Assembly (NCBI GenBank): GCA_038043025.1
Contig: JBBTCW010000061.1
Coordinates: 1-15,993, forward strand
Direction: 5' to 3'
From: O2-02-FULL-42-9 sp038043025
GTDB lineage: Bacteria > Pseudomonadota > Gammaproteobacteria > UBA12402
DNA length: 15,993 nucleotides
Of this stretch, positions 1 through 6,068 are shown piece by piece. Position 1 is the first letter of the stretch; every line of letters starts with the position of its first letter. Both the position numbers and the translations under genes were made by a program. The notes under the pieces are model-generated. The model searched no databases, had not been told where the DNA came from, and saw only the letters and a list, made by a program, of their open reading frames with translations.

Positions 1-25
1 AAGATGTAGTCATTCTACATTGAGC

Positions 26-214
26 TTATTTTGCGATAAATAACGAAATATGGCCAAACAATGGCGCATTTGCAGCCAAATGCTTATCCGGAACTCGCGT
101 TATTAAGATATCTCTAAAACCAAAGCGGCCTGCCGTGTATTCAATGGCGGCAATAAATTCATCGGTATTTTTATAAAAATTAATTAACTCTATATAGCTT
201 TTCAGCATTATCAA
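26..214 (-). pseudogene. Truncated AbiEii-like nucleotidyltransferase toxin start (probable remnant)
   Basis: The ORF encodes 62 residues and overlaps the end of the upstream AbiEi-like gene by 35 bases, the usual antitoxin-then-toxin order of AbiE systems. Residues about 18-38 (EFIAAIEYTAGRFGFRDILI) look like the N-terminal segment of AbiEii/AbiGii-type toxins, where a lysine- and acid-containing IEKDY-like stretch normally follows. Here the sequence turns into unrelated residues and stops at TAA (28-26). Intact AbiEii toxins are roughly 250-300 residues and carry a nucleotidyltransferase GS...D motif, which is absent. The other two frames downstream also contain stops, so a simple single frameshift does not restore it within the window. 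The rest of the gene could lie beyond the left edge only if it is rearranged. Family assignment is an inference from one short segment and from gene order. Confidence 0.45.
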
Positions 215-1004
215 TAATTCTCCATTTTTTATTCGTTTTACCTTTGCTCGGTCGATTGGGATCGAAAGCTACCCACCCTTGAGAAGCTGTTAATTTTTTT
301 CGTAGTGGTTTAAGTCTTGTTTGAGATACCCCTAACTTTTCTAAGCAATAACCAATGCGTCGAATAGCAATAATGTTACTATACTGGCTGGTCACTCGAA
401 CAAGCTCTGTAATAAGCATTTTATCCTTGACATTCTGTTGTATCCAATCATAAGTATCAGGCAATGTCCCAAGACGTTTCCAGTATTGCACAGCATCTAA
501 TAGTGTTTGAGCGAGCGTTGCCATATAAAGTTTACCCCCAGTATTTTTTGGGTCTATAGCAATGTTTGTTGATAATTTCTTACTGTTTACTTTGATTAAA
601 TTAAACAACTGAGAGCCGATGATTTTTCTACCATTGAGCTTATTATTAAATAGAGTGATTTCATTGGGGATTTGTGTTGTCAACCCATAATACTGCATCG
701 CAGCCATACCGCCAACATAATATTTAGCCCCATATAACTCCATCAGCTTTAGAATAATGTAATTACTATTAGGCTGCCAAAAACCTCCTGCCGGTATTTT
801 ATTAGGTACTAAAAATACACCGCGTGCCAGACGAACGATAAGGCCACTTCGAGTTAATCGCTTCAAAAGCTGCTGTTCTTGGTCTGGTGTCAGACGTAAT
901 GGCTCTTGTAAATCACCAAGACGTACTATTTCTAGACGACGGGTTTGTATCAGCGAAAAGAAAGCTGTACCAAGTTTACCAAATTGTGGAAATTGTTTTT
1001 TCAT
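180..1004 (-). CDS. AbiEi-family antitoxin / transcriptional regulator (type IV TA system)
   Basis: 274 residues. An N-terminal winged-helix region (about 14-66) ends in SGLIVRLARGVFLVP, the typical wing of AbiEi-type antitoxins. It is followed by the characteristic middle region YYVGGMAAMQYYGLTTQIPNEITLF (about 95-119) and a basic C-terminal part. AbiEi proteins repress their own promoter and counteract the partner AbiEii nucleotidyltransferase toxin, without direct binding in the described type IV systems. The partner gene follows immediately but seems truncated, so this may be an orphan antitoxin kept as a regulator. There is no convincing Shine-Dalgarno sequence before the ATG; the upstream 20 bases are A/T only apart from three TTATAG copies. 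Family call is good; present activity is unknown. Confidence 0.75.
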   Translation of the reverse strand: MKKQFPQFGKLGTAFFSLIQTRRLEIVRLGDLQEPLRLTPDQEQQLLKRLTRSGLIVRLARGVFLVPNKIPAGGFWQPNSNYIILKLMELYGAKYYVGGMAAMQYYGLTTQIPNEITLFNNKLNGRKIIGSQLFNLIKVNSKKLSTNIAIDPKNTGGKLYMATLAQTLLDAVQYWKRLGTLPDTYDWIQQNVKDKMLITELVRVTSQYSNIIAIRRIGYCLEKLGVSQTRLKPLRKKLTASQGWVAFDPNRPSKGKTNKKWRIIDNAEKLYRVN

Positions 1005-1008
1005 ATTT

Positions 1009-1030
1009 TTATAGCTTATAGTCTTTATAG
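1009..1030 (-). promoter_or_regulatory. Triple TTATAG repeat just upstream of the AbiEi-like gene (possible operator/promoter)
   Basis: Three copies of TTATAG on the + strand (1009-1014, 1016-1021, 1025-1030), read as CTATAA on the coding strand, lie directly before the start codon. A TTGAAA (1041-1036) sits 15 bases before TATAAG (1020-1015) and is a weak promoter candidate. Since AbiEi proteins autoregulate, the iterated motif could be an operator, but this is inference only. Confidence 0.3.
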
Positions 1031-1070
1031 AACTATTTCAATAAAAAATATGAAAAATAAATTTTGTAAA

Positions 1071-1110
1071 TAAAAATCCCCGCCGCAAGCGGACGGGGTA
1101 TTTTTATTTT
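1071..1110. terminator. Rho-independent terminator-like hairpin, usable in both directions
   Basis: The stem CCCCG-CCGC (1078-1086) pairs with GCGG-A-CGGGG (1089-1098) around an AA loop with one bulged A. It is preceded by TAAAAAT and followed by TATTTTTATTTT. It lies upstream of both the leftward AbiEi-like gene and the rightward SRP RNA, so no visible gene needs it. Confidence 0.65.
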
Positions 1111-1121
1111 CTTTGATTGAT

Positions 1122-1231
1122 CGCCTGCAAGGGGATTCACCGCGCGGACGGCGACTCAAGGGGAGCGAACGCCCGCTCCCCTTGAGAATCCCCAGGCGCA
1201 ATGTCCCTCGCGGCAAGCCGCGGGGAAACAT
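1122..1231. repeat. Cluster of nested GC-rich hairpins upstream of the SRP RNA
   Basis: An outer stem CGCCT/AGGCG (1122-1126 with 1194-1198) and GGGGATTC/GAATCCCC (1131-1138 with 1186-1193) encloses a perfect 13-base stem (1155-1167 with 1174-1186, loop of 6) and a small CCGCGCGG palindrome. A second hairpin follows at 1201-1231, with ATGT/ACAT ends and a CGCGGC-AA-GCCGCG core. No T-run follows. It has no coding signal. It may be a dispersed repeat or a structured RNA; its function is not evident. Confidence 0.6.
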
Positions 1232-1260
1232 TCACATGTCACGACGAGATGACATAATGC

Positions 1261-1289
1261 TTTTTTGTCACACCCAACTCCGCTATAAT
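1261..1289 (+). promoter_or_regulatory. Promoter for the SRP RNA
   Basis: A perfect TATAAT at 1284-1289 lies 8 bases before the inferred 5' end of the SRP RNA. The -35 is poor: TTTTTT at 1261-1266 gives 17-base spacing, while TTGTCA at 1265-1270 is too close (13 bases). Confidence 0.6.
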
Positions 1290-1296
1290 CGCTGGC

Positions 1297-1408
1297 GGTG
1301 GCTGTGCGAGTCCTTTTGCGGCACGACATTATGAACCCCGCCAGATCCGGAAGGAAGCAACGGTAGTAATCGATGTGAGCGCGAAATATGGCTGGCGTGG
1401 TCACCACT
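1297..1408 (+). ncRNA. ffs: Signal recognition particle RNA, bacterial small (4.5S) type
   Basis: The conserved apical domain IV is clear: AGATCCGGAAGGAAGCA at 1343-1359 with the GGAA tetraloop at 1349-1352, the binding site for Ffh. The ends pair as GGTGGC (1297-1302) with GTCACC (1400-1405), and the length of about 110 nt fits the gammaproteobacterial small SRP RNA. The RNA forms the SRP with Ffh and targets nascent inner-membrane proteins to FtsY. Exact ends are estimated from the pairing and the -10 position. dnaX starts about 20 bases downstream with no strong terminator between, so read-through into dnaX is plausible. Confidence 0.93.
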
Positions 1409-1428
1409 TTTCTACAAGGACACCACCC

Positions 1429-2976
1429 ATGAGCTACCAAGTACTCGCCCGCAAATGGCGACCACGCGATTTTCAGACATTGGTGGGTCAAGAACATGTC
1501 AGCCGCGTACTCATTCACGCGCTTGAACAGAATCGCCTCCATCACGCTTATTTATTCACCGGCACGCGCGGGGTGGGAAAAACTACTGTTGCGCGAATTT
1601 TAGCCAAATGTCTCAATTGCGAAACCGGTATTACCGCCACACCTTGTAACAAATGCAATGCCTGCACCGCCATCGATAGCGGCCGCTTTGTGGATTTAAT
1701 CGAAGTCGATGCCGCATCGCGCACTAAAGTCGAAGACACGCGCGAACTTTTAAATAACGTACAATATTCGCCGACTTGTGGACGATTTAAAATTTATCTG
1801 ATCGACGAAGTGCACATGCTCTCCGGCCACAGTTTTAATGCCTTGTTAAAAACGCTCGAGGAACCGCCCGAACATGTAAAATTTTTATTGGCTACAACCG
1901 ATCCTCAAAAATTACCGATCACGGTTTTGTCGCGCTGCTTACAATTTTATTTGAAGAATTTATCAACGGAACAAATTTCCAAACATTTACAACATGTATT
2001 AACAGAAGAAAAAATTAAATTTGAGCTCCCTGCCGTCATGCAACTTTCACACGGTGCAAATGGCAGTATGCGTGATGCATTAAGTTTATTGGATCAAGCC
2101 ATTTCATTTGGTCACGGCACTGTTCAAAACGCCGATGTCAGCCAAATGTTGGGCGCAATCGATCAACATGAAATTCAATCTATTTTAGAAGCGCTCGCAA
2201 CTAAAAATAGCAACGAATTAATCAATATCAGCGCACGATTAGCAGAGTATTCGCCCGACTATACGAATGTACTCGAAGCCTTATTAACCTGGCTACATGC
2301 GATTGCCATGACACAAATCATCCCCGGCATCAGCACCTTATTACACGAAGAACATTCAGATAGCATTGAAACATTTAGCAAACAATTTTCACCCGAGGAC
2401 ATACAACTCTATTATCAAATTGCACTCATAGGTCGACGCGATCTAAATCTCACCCCCGATATGCGCATTGGCTTTGAAATGATTTTGTTGCGCTTACTTG
2501 CGTTCGAACCCGTCAATATATCCACCGCGATACCCACCGCACCGCAACAACAAAGCGCGCCTATTAAAAAAGCAGCGGTAAAAACAACGGCATCAACCAA
2601 TAATTGGGATATATTGCTCGCTGATTTATCGTTAACCGGTATGGCACAATCGCTCGCCATTAATTGCGCATTCAAACGTTTTGAAAATGACACGATGGAA
2701 TTAACCTTGCATCCGTCGCATGCAGCGTTGTTAAATGATAAGCTCAAAACACGTTTAACCCAAGCACTCAACGATCATTTTCAAAAAACCATTCATCTCG
2801 TCATTACCCTCGCTGAGCCCGACGTCGAAACACCCGCTGGCTTACAACAACGCAAAACCGATGAACGACATCAATCCGCCGTTGCCGAAATTCAACAAAA
2901 TCCGACTGTACAGGCATTGGTCGATAAATTAGGCGCGAAAGTCGCGCCAGAATTAGTTAAGCCGTCGTTAGATTAA
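1429..2976 (+). CDS. dnaX: DNA polymerase III subunits tau/gamma (clamp loader)
   Basis: 515 residues from the ATG at 1429, chosen because MSYQVLARKWRP is the standard DnaX N-terminus and AAGGA (1416-1420) lies 8 bases upstream; a longer in-frame start at 1375 would fall inside the SRP RNA. Visible motifs: Walker A GTRGVGKTT (45-53), zinc-binding cysteines C64, C73, C76, C79, Walker B IYLIDEVHM (122-130) and the SRC sensor motif (168-170). The protein is the ATPase motor of the clamp loader that places the beta clamp on DNA; the tau C-terminus links it to polymerase and DnaB. It is shorter than E. coli tau (643), mainly in the linker after domain III. A six-A run at 2566-2571 sits in the part of the gene where E. 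coli frameshifts to make gamma. First gene of the dnaX-ybaB-recR cluster. Confidence 0.97.
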   Translation: MSYQVLARKWRPRDFQTLVGQEHVSRVLIHALEQNRLHHAYLFTGTRGVGKTTVARILAKCLNCETGITATPCNKCNACTAIDSGRFVDLIEVDAASRTKVEDTRELLNNVQYSPTCGRFKIYLIDEVHMLSGHSFNALLKTLEEPPEHVKFLLATTDPQKLPITVLSRCLQFYLKNLSTEQISKHLQHVLTEEKIKFELPAVMQLSHGANGSMRDALSLLDQAISFGHGTVQNADVSQMLGAIDQHEIQSILEALATKNSNELINISARLAEYSPDYTNVLEALLTWLHAIAMTQIIPGISTLLHEEHSDSIETFSKQFSPEDIQLYYQIALIGRRDLNLTPDMRIGFEMILLRLLAFEPVNISTAIPTAPQQQSAPIKKAAVKTTASTNNWDILLADLSLTGMAQSLAINCAFKRFENDTMELTLHPSHAALLNDKLKTRLTQALNDHFQKTIHLVITLAEPDVETPAGLQQRKTDERHQSAVAEIQQNPTVQALVDKLGAKVAPELVKPSLD

Positions 2977-3005
2977 TTGATTCCGTGCCTAAAAATCACT
3001 ATACT
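2977..3005 (+). promoter_or_regulatory. Promoter for ybaB-recR
   Basis: TTGATT (2977-2982) and TATACT (3000-3005) are separated by exactly 17 bases, directly after the dnaX stop. The predicted start near 3012 puts the palindromic repeat at 3024-3095 in the 5' leader of ybaB. Confidence 0.6.
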
Positions 3006-3023
3006 CACGGGCAATAGATGTTT

Positions 3024-3095
3024 TGTCATGCCGCGGCTTGACCGCGGCATCCAGGAAAATTTCGCTGGATCCCGCGATCAAGTCGCGGGATGACA
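3024..3095. repeat. Nested palindromic repeat (two 31-base arms, each itself a hairpin)
   Basis: The arms 3024-3054 and 3065-3095 are inverted copies matching at 27 of 31 positions around a 10-base centre. Each arm carries its own hairpin: an 8-base stem from TGCCGCGG/CCGCGGCA on the left and TCCCGCGA/TCGCGGGA on the right. The ends follow GTCATnCC...GGnATCCAG / CTGGATnCC...GGnATGAC, the same frame as the element at 4917-5037. Similar intergenic palindromes are frequent in intracellular bacteria. Confidence 0.85.
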
Positions 3096-3138
3096 AGCAA
3101 AATACATTGCAATCACAATAAACACAGAGGTAATCACC

Positions 3139-3480
3139 ATGACAGATAAACCCGCCCCAAACATGGACATGCAAACCATGTTGAAGCAAGCACAACAAAT
3201 GCAAAAACAAATGCAAAAAGCACAACAAGAAATCGTCGCACTGAGAGTCACGGGCGAAGCCGGCGGTGGTCTCGTTAAAATCGTCATGAATGGTGCCCAT
3301 CAAGTTCAAAAAGTTGAAATTTCCCCCACCTTAATGGGTGAAGAGGAAGAAATGCTGGAAGATCTCGTCGCTGCTGCATTTAATGACGCTTCAAAAAAAG
3401 TGGAAGAAGCGACCAAACAAAAGATGGTTGATATTGCCAAAGACATGAATTTACCCACCGATGGCGGTGCAATAAAGTAA
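3139..3480 (+). CDS. ybaB: YbaB/EbfC-family nucleoid-associated DNA-binding protein
   Basis: 113 residues. The N-terminal helix is very rich in Q, K and M (MLKQAQQMQKQMQKAQQEI), followed by the conserved strand region VTGEAGGGLVKIVMNGAHQVQKVEI and a C-terminal amphipathic helix; this is the tweezer-like dimer fold of YbaB/EbfC. The family binds DNA and is nearly always encoded between dnaX and recR, as here. AGAGG at 3126-3130 lies 8 bases before the ATG. The stop is 7 bases from recR, so the two are cotranscribed, probably from the promoter at 2977-3005 and by read-through from dnaX. Confidence 0.95.
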   Translation: MTDKPAPNMDMQTMLKQAQQMQKQMQKAQQEIVALRVTGEAGGGLVKIVMNGAHQVQKVEISPTLMGEEEEMLEDLVAAAFNDASKKVEEATKQKMVDIAKDMNLPTDGGAIK

Positions 3481-3487
3481 CCCACAT

Positions 3488-4093
3488 ATGACCTTTAGTC
3501 GTTTATTGGATGAACTGATTGATGCCTTGCGCTGTCTCCCGGGGGTAGGACCTAAAACCGCTCAACGCATGGCATTTCATTTGCTCGAACGGAATCGAAC
3601 GGGCGGGATTCATTTATCTGAAACTATCGTCCACGCCGTTAAAAACATCGGCCATTGCAAACGCTGCCGTGTTTTTAGCGAAACGGATATTTGCCAGCTC
3701 TGTCAAAACGCCGGCCGCGATTCTCAAAAACTTTGTATTATCGAATCACCGACGGATATCATGGCAATCGAACAAACCGGCATTTTTCGGGGATATTATT
3801 TTGTATTAATGGGACATTTATCCCCGCTCGATGGCATTGGCCCGCAGCAACTCGGCCTAAGTTTATTGCAAGAACGATTTAAAGATGAAGACATTCAAGA
3901 AGTGATTATTTCTACCAGTCACACCATTGAAGGCGAAGCCACCGCGCACTACATCGCCGAGCTCGCCAAACCCTTTAAAAAGCACATCACACGCATCGCG
4001 CATGGCATTCCATCCGGCAGCAATTTAGAATATGTTGATGGACGAACGTTGGCGAATGCGTTGATGGATAGAAAAGTTTATATTGAAACATAA
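3488..4093 (+). CDS. recR: Recombination mediator RecR
   Basis: 201 residues, the normal family length. A helix-hairpin-helix (LPGVGPKTAQRMAFHLL, 17-33) is followed by a C4 zinc finger (C57, C60, C69, C72), a TOPRIM domain beginning LCIIESPTDIMAIEQTG (82-98, acidic residue E86), and the C-terminal ITRIAHGIPSGSNLEYVD segment. RecR acts with RecO and RecF to load RecA on SSB-coated single-stranded DNA at gaps. It follows ybaB by 7 bases; the Shine-Dalgarno sequence is weak, which suggests translational coupling to ybaB. Last gene of the cluster. Confidence 0.97.
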   Translation: MTFSRLLDELIDALRCLPGVGPKTAQRMAFHLLERNRTGGIHLSETIVHAVKNIGHCKRCRVFSETDICQLCQNAGRDSQKLCIIESPTDIMAIEQTGIFRGYYFVLMGHLSPLDGIGPQQLGLSLLQERFKDEDIQEVIISTSHTIEGEATAHYIAELAKPFKKHITRIAHGIPSGSNLEYVDGRTLANALMDRKVYIET

Positions 4094-4111
4094 CCAAAAG
4101 AAATCCAGGCT

Positions 4112-4141
4112 ATCAATCCCGACCGACGAGTCGGGATTGAT
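4112..4141. terminator. Perfect 12-base stem-loop between the convergent recR and small - strand ORF
   Basis: ATCAATCCCGAC (4112-4123) pairs perfectly with GTCGGGATTGAT (4130-4141) around a 6-base loop. It lies 18 bases after the recR stop and 12 bases beyond the end of the opposite-strand ORF. There is no good T-run on the + side; the - side has a T-rich stretch several bases later. Its position suggests transcript ending or 3'-end protection for both genes. Confidence 0.55.
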
Positions 4142-4153
4142 TCCAACACTGCT

Positions 4154-4444
4154 CTATCTTCTGGCATTCCCGCCATTCCCTAAATTCAGATTACCAAATT
4201 GTCGTTGTGCCTCTGCCATACGAACATCGCCATCAGGATCACGTCGTCGTAATTGTTCGCCGGGACCGGGACGAGCCGCCCCCACTTGCTGACCAGCGAA
4301 AACGGGAAGCTGCCCATCTCTATTTTGAAAACGCTCTTCTCCTATTCCTGCATGATGATTTGCTTGAAAAAACAGCGCTCCTCTTGCTCTTGGATCACGA
4401 CGGACACGTGGCGGCTCTGGAAATTGTTGTTCTTCTTCTCTCAT
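4154..4444 (-). CDS. Small Arg/Gln/Gly/Asn-rich protein of unknown function
   Basis: 96 residues with no recognised family. It begins MREEEQQFPEPPRVRRDPRA, is rich in R, Q, E, P and G, and ends in a low-complexity tail (NLNLGNGGNARR). No membrane segment or signal peptide is seen; it is probably largely disordered. Support for a real gene: a strong GAAGAGG 9 bases before the ATG, ordinary codon choice, a fitting place before the hairpin at 4112-4141, and no better ORF on the other strand. Upstream on the same strand lie a GC-rich hairpin (4490-4503) and a 17-codon ORF (4528-4581), so it may be the second cistron of a short transcript. The function is not inferred. Confidence 0.55.
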   Translation of the reverse strand: MREEEQQFPEPPRVRRDPRARGALFFQANHHAGIGEERFQNRDGQLPVFAGQQVGAARPGPGEQLRRRDPDGDVRMAEAQRQFGNLNLGNGGNARR

Positions 4445-4489
4445 GTTTTTTTACCTCTTCATGTTATTGTTATAATGTAAAAATTTTTC

Positions 4490-4503
4490 TGCGGCTTGCC
4501 GCA
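4490..4503 (-). promoter_or_regulatory. Hairpin in the leader between the 17-codon ORF and the 96-codon ORF
   Basis: TGCGGC (4490-4495) pairs with GCCGCA (4498-4503). On the - strand it is followed by GAAAAATTTTT, so it could act as an attenuator or weak terminator. A TATAAC (4474-4469) further down could instead be a -10 for the 96-codon gene; it has no good -35. Confidence 0.3.
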
Positions 4504-4527
4504 AAGGAAATTGCACCTCTCGAATTT

Positions 4528-4581
4528 TCAACGGGAGTTGACGGCATCATCCGGTTGCAAATTTTTTCGTTCTCTTTCCAT
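4528..4581 (-). CDS. Possible 17-residue leader peptide or small protein
   Basis: An ATG at 4581 with a strong Shine-Dalgarno (GAGGAG, 4593-4588, spacing 6) opens a 17-codon ORF, MERERKNLQPDDAVNSR, ending in TGA at 4530-4528. Its composition resembles the start of the 96-residue protein downstream on the same strand, but the two are not in one frame. It could be a leader peptide, an independent small protein, or the beginning of a frameshifted older gene. TATAAA (4607-4602) lies just upstream as a possible -10. The whole stretch 4582-4863 holds no other gene that I can support. Confidence 0.35.
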   Translation of the reverse strand: MERERKNLQPDDAVNSR

Positions 4582-4863
4582 TTATTTCTCCTCTATAGTT
4601 GTTTATAAATGACACGAACTCACATCAGTGATCGATCTCATTTAGGTTTTTAATCAATGATTATTGGTATTTGCGCGATTTGTCTTGCAAGAGAAAAAAT
4701 CAAAAGGATAAAACATCAGCATAGGCTCCTATTTTATTATTATTATCGGGGGCAGTGTATCAGCAATATTATGGTAAATCAACCAAAAGAAAGGGGGAAA
4801 AAGATTTTATTATTATTTCCCGGCTCATGCAAATAGGTCGGTCTAGCTCAGCAAAATATGTCC

Positions 4864-4899
4864 TTTCGAACGTCGTCCCGCCTTTGGCGGGATTCGAAA
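4864..4899. repeat. Single hairpin related to the palindromic repeats
   Basis: Outer TTTCGAA/TTCGAAA (4864-4870 with 4893-4899) and inner CCCGCC-TTT-GGCGGG (4877-4891). The left side reads GTCGTCCC and the right side continues into AATGACG, resembling one arm of the larger elements. A GTCATTTCGA sequence also occurs after the terminator at the right end of the window (about 15875). Confidence 0.6.
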
Positions 4900-4916
4900 T
4901 GACGTAAAAAAGAGCC

Positions 4917-5037
4917 GTCATCCCGGAAAATCTGCGTAGCAGATTTATCCGGAATCCAGGGAATGCTTTAGTCCCGCACGTCGATTCCCCTGGATTCCGG
5001 ACATTGTTGCGCAACGGCGCAACAATTCCGGAATGAC
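4917..5037. repeat. Composite palindromic repeat with two different inner hairpins
   Basis: Order: GTCATCCCGG (4917-4926); hairpin A, AAATCTGC-GTA-GCAGATTT (4928-4946), closed by CCGGA/TCCGG; CCGGAATCCAGGGAAT; a loop of about 19 bases; ATTCCCCTGGATTCCGG (4984-5000); hairpin B, ATTGTTGCGC-AACG-GCGCAACAAT (5003-5026); CCGGAATGAC (5028-5037). The outer and central boxes pair across the element while A and B are unrelated to each other. It lies 38 bases beyond the end of the PiT gene and may also end that transcript. Confidence 0.85.
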
Positions 5038-5074
5038 GATGGAGGTGAAGCTTATCTCTGAGCTGAGGATAACA

Positions 5075-6055
5075 CTATGCAAGCATGAGATATAAGACAT
5101 CCGCGAGCAATATACAGATCGGAATCGTTAGAATCCAAGCAAAAATCATATTGCCAAACACTGTCCATTTAACAGCAGAAAACCGTCTAGCACTGCCCGC
5201 GCCAATAATGGAACCCGAAATAACATGCGTCGTACTCACCGGAATACCCATATGCGAGGCCAGCAAAATAATAACAGCAGAAGATGTTTCTGCCGCAAAA
5301 CCATCAATCGGTTTTAATCTAATCATCTTATGCCCCATCGTTCGGATAATGCGCCACCCTCCCGTCATCGTTCCCAGCGACATGCTGAGCGCACTCACGA
5401 CCACCACCCATGTAGGCACATTAAATGTTTTTAAACTAAAAAAACTGATCAAGGCTAAAGTAATAATACCCATCGATTTTTGAGTATCATTGGCGCCGTG
5501 ACTAAACGCCATCAGACCAGACGAAATTATTTGTAATTGCCCAAAATATTTATTCGCTTGCCGGGGCGTTATTTTATAAAAAACATGAAGCAATAATATC
5601 ATAAAAACACAGGCCACCAAAATTCCCAAAATCGGTGATCCAATCATCGGGATGATCACCTGATGACTGATTCCCTGCATATTCACCACCCCGATACCCG
5701 CATGCGCAATGGCTGCCCCGACTAATCCGCCAATGAGTGCGTGCGAAGAACTGGAGGGCAATCCGTAGTGCCACGTCATAAAATTCCAAATGATAGCCGT
5801 TAACAGCGCTACCAAAATGACCAGCGGAGTAATGCCGCCGCTCGTCACCAATCCGATACCGATTGTTTTTGCCACCTGTACGCCAAAAAAAGCGCCCAGA
5901 AAATTTAATGTGGCGCCGTACAAAACAGCGATGCGTGGGGATAATACTTTTGTGGAAACCACGGTTGCAATAGCATTGGCGCTATCATGAAATCCGTTGG
6001 TAAAAGCAAAAACGAGCGCGGCGACCAACACGATAATAAAAAAACCGATTCCCAT
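5075..6055 (-). CDS. PiT-family inorganic phosphate transporter
   Basis: 326 residues, almost wholly hydrophobic, with about 9-10 predicted membrane segments. It carries both halves of the PiT signature: GFHDSANAIATVVSTKVLSP (21-40) and SHGANDTQKSMGIITLAL (185-202), plus GIPVSTTHVISGSIIGAG (270-287). PiT permeases of the inner membrane take up phosphate, usually as a metal-phosphate complex, driven by the proton gradient. Family members of this short, single-subfamily type are typically paired with a DUF47 protein, as here: that gene ends 13 bases upstream. AAGG within the gap serves as ribosome binding site. Two-gene operon, probably moderated by phosphate supply, though no Pho box is evident. 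Confidence 0.93.
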   Translation of the reverse strand: MGIGFFIIVLVAALVFAFTNGFHDSANAIATVVSTKVLSPRIAVLYGATLNFLGAFFGVQVAKTIGIGLVTSGGITPLVILVALLTAIIWNFMTWHYGLPSSSSHALIGGLVGAAIAHAGIGVVNMQGISHQVIIPMIGSPILGILVACVFMILLLHVFYKITPRQANKYFGQLQIISSGLMAFSHGANDTQKSMGIITLALISFFSLKTFNVPTWVVVVSALSMSLGTMTGGWRIIRTMGHKMIRLKPIDGFAAETSSAVIILLASHMGIPVSTTHVISGSIIGAGSARRFSAVKWTVFGNMIFAWILTIPICILLADVLYLMLA

Positions 6056-6068
6056 ATCACCGCTTACC

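Noticed and set aside
1265..1289. TTGTCA as -35 for the SRP RNA
   Set aside because: The spacer to TATAAT is 13 bases, too short for a normal sigma-70 promoter.
1375..1428. An 18-codon N-terminal extension of DnaX
   Set aside because: It lies within the SRP RNA and lacks a family match; the ATG at 1429 has a ribosome binding site and the standard N-terminus.
4207..4608. A 133-codon + strand ORF across the small Arg/Gln-rich gene
   Set aside because: No ribosome binding site, odd composition, and it is opposite a better supported - strand ORF and its leader.
4769..5014. An 81-codon - strand ORF before the PiT gene end
   Set aside because: It is translated from the palindromic repeats and lacks a ribosome binding site.
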